This document shows, in pieces, positions 57,681 to 64,000 of a stretch of DNA of 64,000 nucleotides; the stretch's first letter is position 1; each line of letters opens with the position of its first letter. The position numbers were made by a program, and so were the translations under genes. Under the pieces are notes generated by a model that saw only the letters and a program-made list of their open reading frames with translations, ran no database searches and was not told where the DNA came from. The DNA is from Sepioteuthis lessoniana (Eukaryota; Mollusca; Cephalopoda; Myopsida; Loliginidae), in assembly GCA_963585895.1 (NCBI GenBank), contig OY757934.1, forward strand, positions 40,313,330 through 40,377,329, in the 5' to 3' direction.

Positions 57681-60600
57681 TATATATATATGTATATAAA
57701 ACAGCAATTATTCACAATACATCTCAAATATATCAAATCCATATTCCACGATTTGTAGTCCTGATAGGGCCCCCCCCACCTTCTCATTAACCAATTCTCA
57801 AAGTCAATTTTCAAGGCTATTTAAAAATTTTGAAAAAGTACATAGAAAAGTATATTTTGGCATCAGTTTGAAGTCTATCCCTACCAGATGGAAATTTGGT
57901 TAGTTGAATCTTTTACTTTGAACATTCATTAGTTTATTTATATATAGGAATAATTTTTGAAAATTTTTTTTTTTTCTTCTCCTATGTTGAGAAAAAGAGC
58001 AAGAATGAAGTGAAAGAGCATTATGGCAAGGGATATGGGAAAACTTCAGACATTTAATTTTCATTTTTGATATAATTTCTTTAGTTAAATAAAGGTGCCT
58101 TTTTCTTAAAAAGATGGTGGCATTCATAAAAAGCTATAATTAACCTTTTTCAAAATTATTTTGTATCCAACGAAAAATTATTAATTCTAATTAAATATGG
58201 AAACATTTTTTTTTTTTCAAATTTCTTGCTTGTACATTTAAAACTTGTCTTTTTTAAATATTCAAAAAGAAAATTGTACAAAAAAGTTTTCAAACCCTAT
58301 TTGATCCAAATATGTTTGCAATGAAAGATTTAAAAAAAAAAAAAAAAAAGCTTCAGTTAAACCTGTAAAATTGTCATTTGTAAATTTCTTTGTTGTCTTT
58401 TCATGTGTTTCCTACTATGGAGAAATTTCTTTTCGACTATTTTTTGCTTTAAATTAGTAGACTCAACATTTGTCCTTTTTATGTTGTTCATTATGCAAAA
58501 TGTCACTGTGGAGATTTGTGTCTCTATTAAATTACACATTCAATGAACAGATACAAAAATGAGGGAAATTTCAAATTCTTTGAAACTTTTTTTCTTCTCA
58601 GTAGAATCTTTGTATTTTTATATCTATTTTTATTGCATTGTCACTCAATTTATTGTTTAACTTACATTTTCTTTTGAATTCAATGAATAACAAAAAATAA
58701 ATAAATGAATATGTAAAAAGAATTTTAAAGGAAAGAAAAATGCTGCTTTCAAAAGCTGAATGATTGAAGGCTTCAATTTCTAATGTAAGGGAGATAATTA
58801 AGGAAAATATAATTTGGATAATGACGTCTTAACAAAATGAAAATCAACTTATTGAAATAAACAATTAATTCATTTAACAGAATTTGTTGACATAAATCAT
58901 CAGGGAAATAGATACTGAATATCAATTGCTTAGGAGCTTTTTAATTCAAAATTTAAAAATTCTTTTAAGATGTGTTTTTGTGATTACTATTATTACAAAA
59001 ATTATTGCTATTAAGTAATAATTTGTGAATGATTAATAATATTATAAATTTATAACTGAGGATTATTATTGATTTAGTAAATAAAGTAGAATTGATACCT
59101 ACTAAAATTTAAGTAATGAGACAAAACAATTTTATTCAGATTATTTGAATTTAATCTCTGATCATCTTTTCTGTAATGGATTCTTTCTTTCAAAATTACA
59201 TTAAATTCAAATGAAAATATAATTCCTCCCAAAGATTCAAATGTGTCTTTTCTTTATAGTGTATTAAATGTTTTCTTTTCATTAATATCATTTCTTAGAT
59301 TTCGTTTTAAATAATGGCTATGTAACTCAGCTTTTAATTCTTTCCTTCATCATGTTAAGAGTTAATATAAACTTTAATTAAATACAATCAATAATTCTGC
59401 ATAGAGTCTCTAAAACAATGCAGAAATTATATTACAAAAAAAAAAAAATTTAATAAAACTGATTTATACAAAAGAATATCACAATATTTTCAGTACTTTG
59501 TCTTGTTGATATTTGAGAATTGAATTTTTTGGAATTTTTTTTTAATTCTTCAATTGTTCAAATGTTTCTCTTTGATTTTCAATCCGTACAACTAAGAGAT
59601 GTTGAACATCAAATATCATTTGAATGATGTGTTGGCTATTTCAGTGGGAATTCTCTGAATATTCTTTTTGAATGATGGGCTTCTTTTATAATTATGTGAT
59701 TTTCTTTTCTATTTTTTCTTTCCTCGATGTTATTTCGTTGCTCTGACTCTGGTGGTGTTGGGTTTTCTTTTTATTTGAAACACAGACGTATAATAAAGAA
59801 ATATATTTTGTTGTTATCATCTGGGAATTTATCATTTGGTGGATATAAACAAATACTGTGGTCCTTATCAGATCCATTAAACAGTTCAAAAAGTGGAACT
59901 TGAATCCAAAGAATCTTAAATTCTAAAAGACTTTTTCTGGAAAAGAAGCAGCTTTCTTTTCTGCTCTTTTTCTCTCTTTTTTTTTTAAATTTTTTTATTA
60001 TTTTAGTATTTGTACAAAAACTACATTTATTTTCTAAACTTTTTCTTTCCTATTCTTTAATGACACAAATGTTTTCAATAACAACTATTTTACCTCCACA
60101 TAGCAACAAATTATTATTTATCAAATAAGAATAATATAACAAATAAATTTCCTCTTATACTTAATTACAATCCTTTTTCTTGTTAAATAAAATTCTCATA
60201 TTTTAACCTGAAAACCAATTGAAATATTTTCAGTGAAAAGAAAATTGTAAACTTTTCTTATCTTTTAAGAATTTTTAATTCTTTATTATTACATTTCTAA
60301 AATAAATTTTGGAAGGACTGAATAAGACATTTGTTGCAAAATGTTTGAAACTTAATCTAGAATTATACAGTAATTTTCTCTCAAGAAAAAAAGTTTCTAC
60401 AGAAGAAGAAGCTACTTAATTTTTCTGAAAATAGATTTGCTTTTTGTCTTTACTTTGTTTATTTCAAACTTTAAAATTTTTTTCTTTCCTTCTTACTTAC
60501 AGTTCTCTATTTCTCTTCTTCCAACTTACACTTTTTTTTTCCTTCCAATTTACAGTTCCCTATTTCTCTCCTTCCAACTTAAAATTAATTTATCTAAAGC

Positions 60601-60750
60601 ATTTTTGACATAGTTACAAAATTAATAGCTGTAAACTCATACATTTTTCCAATTTTAGTTGATTATAACGATCATCTCATTCAGATATCTAAATGAATGA
60701 GGTCCATACTTCCTGCTTCACTGTCCAAATCTTTTCAATGTAGCCATTAA
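57681..60750. other. AT-rich intergenic DNA, no gene seen
   Basis: There is a two-copy local duplication at 60490-60585 (TTACAGTTCTCTATTTCTCT and TTACAGTTCCCTATTTCTCT, each followed by CTTCCAACTTA). AAGGGAGATAATT lies at 58787-58799. Nothing else was recognised. Confidence 0.45.
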
Positions 60751-60807
60751 GAGAGAGAGAGAGAGGGAGAGAGAGAGAAAGAGAGAAAGAGAGAGAGAGA
60801 GAGAGAG
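60751..60807. repeat. (GA)n microsatellite
   Basis: GA repeat with a few interruptions. Confidence 0.95.
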
Positions 60808-61211
60808 CAAAATCTCTTTTGTTTCAAAGCTAAAAATGAAAGATAAAGCCTGGAGTTATCACTTCAGAAATATTTCTTAGTCTAACTGTATGTGTGAGAA
60901 CTTTTGAAAGAATGGAAGGAAGAACAGCTACACAGGATTTCATTTAGAAAAAGGAAAAAGTGTGAATATATTTTTCTTGAATTTTTTTATTAAGGAAACT
61001 TCTTTGGTAAACATTAATTTCATAAGACCTGTGGCAGCAGTTTTCTTCATTCCGCTTGTAAATAGCCCCCCCTCCCCTTCACTGCTTGAAAGATCCACCC
61101 GAGCCCATTTCCTTTTCATGCACATGAACACATTCTGTCTGGAAATAAAAGATTTTTTTAATACAAAAACATCTTATTGTCAGTTTTGTTTATTTCATCT
61201 TATTCTACTTA

Positions 61212-62231
61212 GGTGAGTCAAAAGTTTTGCAATATTTTGGTAATATGAGGCACAATTCAGCACCACCATATGCTTTAGGCTCTCGATCATATGGAAATCA
61301 GACCTGACTGATAAAATGAAACGCAGTTTCTTCCAGGCAGCGGTCATATCGATACTGCTATATAGATGCACTACTTGGACGCTAACAAAACGGCTAGAGA
61401 AGAAGCTAGACGGCAATTACACCAGAACGTTGCGAGCAATATTGAACAAGTCCTGGCGGCAACACCCCACAAGACACCAACTATACGGCCACCTGCCTCC
61501 CATCACGAAAACTATACAAGTTAGATGAACCAGACACGCAGGACACTGCTGGAGAAGCAAGGACGAACTCATCAGTGATGTACTCCTATGGACCCCCACA
61601 TATGGCCAAGCAAAAGCAGGACAACCAGCTCGAACACACATACAGCAGCTATGTGAGGATACGGGATGTAGCCCTGAAGACCTGCCAGAAGCGATGAATG
61701 ATAGGGAGAAGTGGCGAGAGAGAGTCAGGGATATCCGTGCTAGCGGCACAACATGATGATGATATGCTTTTATCAAAAATGTGAAGGTGATGAACCACAC
61801 TTGACTATGAGATGCCAAACTCGCCTGATACTCTCCTACTGCTACTGCCAGATTTGCCTGTACAACTTGGATTACAGCCTCAGAATCCATGGTTTTAGGC
61901 CTACCTAAACTTACTTGATCACAGGTTCTTCAACCATTTGGTTACTGTACCGTGATCACCAGTGACTTCACCTTTTGTACAACAAATGTGTTTGGTTGCT
62001 TTCACAGTGTTTTGGCCTAGTTCTAACTCATAAAGCATAAGTTCCCAAATCAGACAACATCGCACATTCATCTGTGCAGCTTTCAAGTAACATGGAGTAA
62101 AGCAATGCACTACATGTCAGCACACCAACTACCATGATACTACCAACTATTATGGTTACCTTCCATGGTCACATGATATACACATCACAAACTAGTACAT
62201 GCCAAAATATTGCCGAACATTTGACTCACCC
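61212..62231 (-). mobile_element. Mariner-like HTH-only element, split by a LINE
   Basis: The left end GGTGAGTCAAAAGTTTTGCA follows TA. The right end is (inverse) GGGTGAGTCAAATGTTCGGC. The minus strand reads NVRCCLIWELMLYELELGQN, TVKATKHICC, TVTKWLKN and MDSEAVIQVVQANLA, matching the mariner N-terminal domain and not the catalytic domain. The LINE occupies 61277-61761. Confidence 0.85.
61277..61761 (+). mobile_element. LINE 3' fragment (RTE-like) with 9-bp target duplication
   Basis: It encodes [40 protein letters not shown] and [15 protein letters not shown], and ends in ACATGATGATG. ATATGCTTT is duplicated at 61268-61276 and 61762-61770, and the other mariner copies show that site once. 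Confidence 0.92.
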
Positions 62232-63093
62232 AAATAATTGTTGGGTTTTTTTTGTTTTGTTTTTTTTAAACTTCACCTTGAAAAAGTTTGAAAAAAGAAT
62301 TAAAAAAACGAATAAGAATTAATTCAACATTCATCAACATTTGCTATGAGTCTCGTAATTTTTATTCATAGTGTTTGACAATATTAACCTTTTTAGTGCA
62401 GCATATTTGACAAAAGATTTAATGGCTGGAATGAACTAAAATAAAAAAAGGCTTGCAAATTAAATATTTCTTTTTAGTTTCTTAATTACAGTGCTACAAA
62501 ATATGCTGAAAAACAATTGATATGGAGAAAGGAAAAAAAATTTGGTCTTATGCACTTAAGTGTGGCTCTCAGAAATTTTTTTATTCACTGATACATCTAA
62601 AAATGATTGTTTTACTGGAGTTTTAGAAATAATCAAATTTGTTTGTTTGTTTTGGGTTTTTTTAAAGCCAGGGCATATCAAATCAGAGGCACTTTCAGGA
62701 GTGCAGATATGTGGTAAAGTCACTCATAGTTGTCTCCCTTTGAATCACCCACTATAAATACTAAAAGAACATCCTCCTTAAACACAGTTAAGCTATGTTT
62801 GAATAAAGCTTAAGGAAAGCAATTACCTTGCTTGTCTTTTATTGCATCACATATGATCTAAAAAATTTAAGTAATGTGGACTAAAGTTGCATCTCACCCT
62901 CATGAATTAAGTATATTTGGGCAATTCAAATTGTTTTCCACATCAAATAGGTTAAACCTGAAACATGTAAAATATTTTCAGGCCAAAATAAAGTTTTAGT
63001 CAATTAAACATTAATAGCACAATTTCAAAATTTCTTCTACTGCAAACAGCATTCTTTATCCATTAATTTTGACTTGTATTTTTTCTATCTTAA
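62232..63093. other. AT-rich DNA; TTAA-CCCTTTGGCAG piggyBac-like end at its right border
   Basis: No gene was seen. TTAACCCTTTGGCAGACAGA at 63090-63109 resembles the terminus of the piggyBac MITE at 49465. Its partner end was not found in the window. Confidence 0.4.
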
Positions 63094-63619
63094 CCCTTTG
63101 GCAGACAGAACATACATTTTTCTCACTAATAATAAAGAGAAAGGTGATATTTTTATGTATAGAGACTATTTTTCTAAATTCCTGTGATGAAGCTGCATCA
63201 TTTTTATCACTTATGATATTTGGACTATTGTCTTCATCTTTATACTCACGTTTCAACCAATGTCTTTCAACTTTCTTCAGGTGTTTCATGTCAAACTCTA
63301 AAGCCTACACAGAACTTCGAACTGAACCCTTTATTTAATTGTTACTAGTTTCATTAAACATGACCAGATATCAGTGTTAAGTCATAGTGTAAGTATTCCT
63401 TACTATTTACATGTAGTCAAAAATTGAACCTGCAGATTAAAAGCACTTTTCTACCAAACATCTATATCCACTGCACCATATGCCCTGCTGGGCAATTCAG
63501 TGAATTTCCGGGACTCATAAACGTAACATCTCTGTCAACCTTTGAGATACTACTCACTACTATCATGTACGATTTTTTTTACCTTAGCTCATATCACAAT
63601 TATTTTTTTCATGCCTTTT

Positions 63620-63985
63620 TGATTATTGGTTGCCGTATTGTATTCATCTCTATACTTAATCAGCTCAATAGGTTACTATAACCCAACATATCCACTACTT
63701 CTTTATGGCACCTTATTCTCCTATGTTCTTCCCTATCTATTTTAACATCATCCCATAAGGGCAGATGATTTCCCTTTTGTTTCTATGTATGGTCAGCCAT
63801 ATCCCACTTTTCAATCACACCTCGACATATTGCTTTCAAGGTTCCCCTAGCCTTACTTTTTATGGGAGGCATGTCTTGCCTTTGTGTACTTTACCACAAC
63901 TGCAAAGAATGGAGCACACGTAATTTTTAATCATGTTGTATTCTGTTGAGGACTTGACTCAGAAGAGATATTTTTGAAGAATCAT
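63620..63985 (-). mobile_element. Penelope-like element fragment: GIY-YIG endonuclease C-terminus
   Basis: The minus strand reads CSCGKVHKGKTCLPI, then RGTLKAICRGVIEKWDMADH, KQKGNHLPLWDDVKI, DREEHRRIRCHKEVVDMLGY and LSIEMNTIR. I recognise this as the C-terminal part of Penelope-like retroelement proteins (typically GMADHIWKEKGNHLPLWDEV ... IDREEHW ... AHMLGY). It contains stops and a frame change, and the rest of the element would lie to the right of the window. Confidence 0.75.
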
Positions 63986-64000
63986 GCTACTCTTGAATAT

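Noticed and set aside
63056-63338. 77- and 89-residue ORFs near a piggyBac-like end
   Set aside because: They are antisense to one another, show no transposase motif I can defend, and the matching second terminus was not found.

Overview
The window is eukaryotic, AT-rich, intron-bearing DNA, most likely from a mollusc. The grounds are a protostome-type NR5B/HR39 nuclear receptor, many tRNA-derived SINEs, RTE-like LINEs with ATG tails, mariner/Tc1/hAT/piggyBac MITEs and a recurring AGTTATCTCCCTT motif. The species cannot be named from sequence alone; a gastropod or cephalopod would fit.

Only one host protein gene is supported. It is a five-coding-exon nuclear receptor on the + strand (20419-41069), predicted at 703 residues: a long N-terminal region with an acidic run, a C4 zinc-finger DNA-binding domain split after its first zinc pair, an RGGR A-box extension, a polyglutamine hinge, a ligand-binding domain over three exons, and a C-terminal LLYELL AF-2 helix. 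Every exon border has AG/GT signals and the phases agree. The first coding exon opens at a splice acceptor two bases before the ATG, so at least one untranslated exon lies upstream, inside or left of the window.

Layout. 1-20400 is upstream or 5'-intron sequence packed with repeats: SINE A at the left edge, a mariner copy split by a solo LTR, SINE B/C/D copies, R4/Dong-like LINE fragments, a solo LTR inside a SINE tail, and a 278-bp near-perfect palindrome. 20417-41069 is the gene. Its four introns hold LINE fragments, mariner remnants, SINEs, a 155-bp tandem array, a 29-bp minisatellite beginning 12 bp after exon 3, and in the last intron a repeat-D copy opened by two separate LTR-like insertions. 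41070-53126 is very AT-rich, has no recognised gene and no SINE or LINE, and carries only a few MITEs plus a 139-bp perfect duplication; it may include a long 3' UTR. 53127-64000 returns to repeat-bearing intergenic DNA: SINE B and C copies, MITEs, a mariner remnant split by a LINE with a clear target duplication, and a Penelope-like GIY-YIG fragment at the right edge.

No operon, CRISPR array or coherent undescribed multi-gene system was found. The most informative non-genic signals are the nested insertions, whose empty sites can be read from sibling copies in this same window, the 3' tail shared by repeat families B and D, the large palindrome, and the SINE-free zone downstream of the receptor stop codon.
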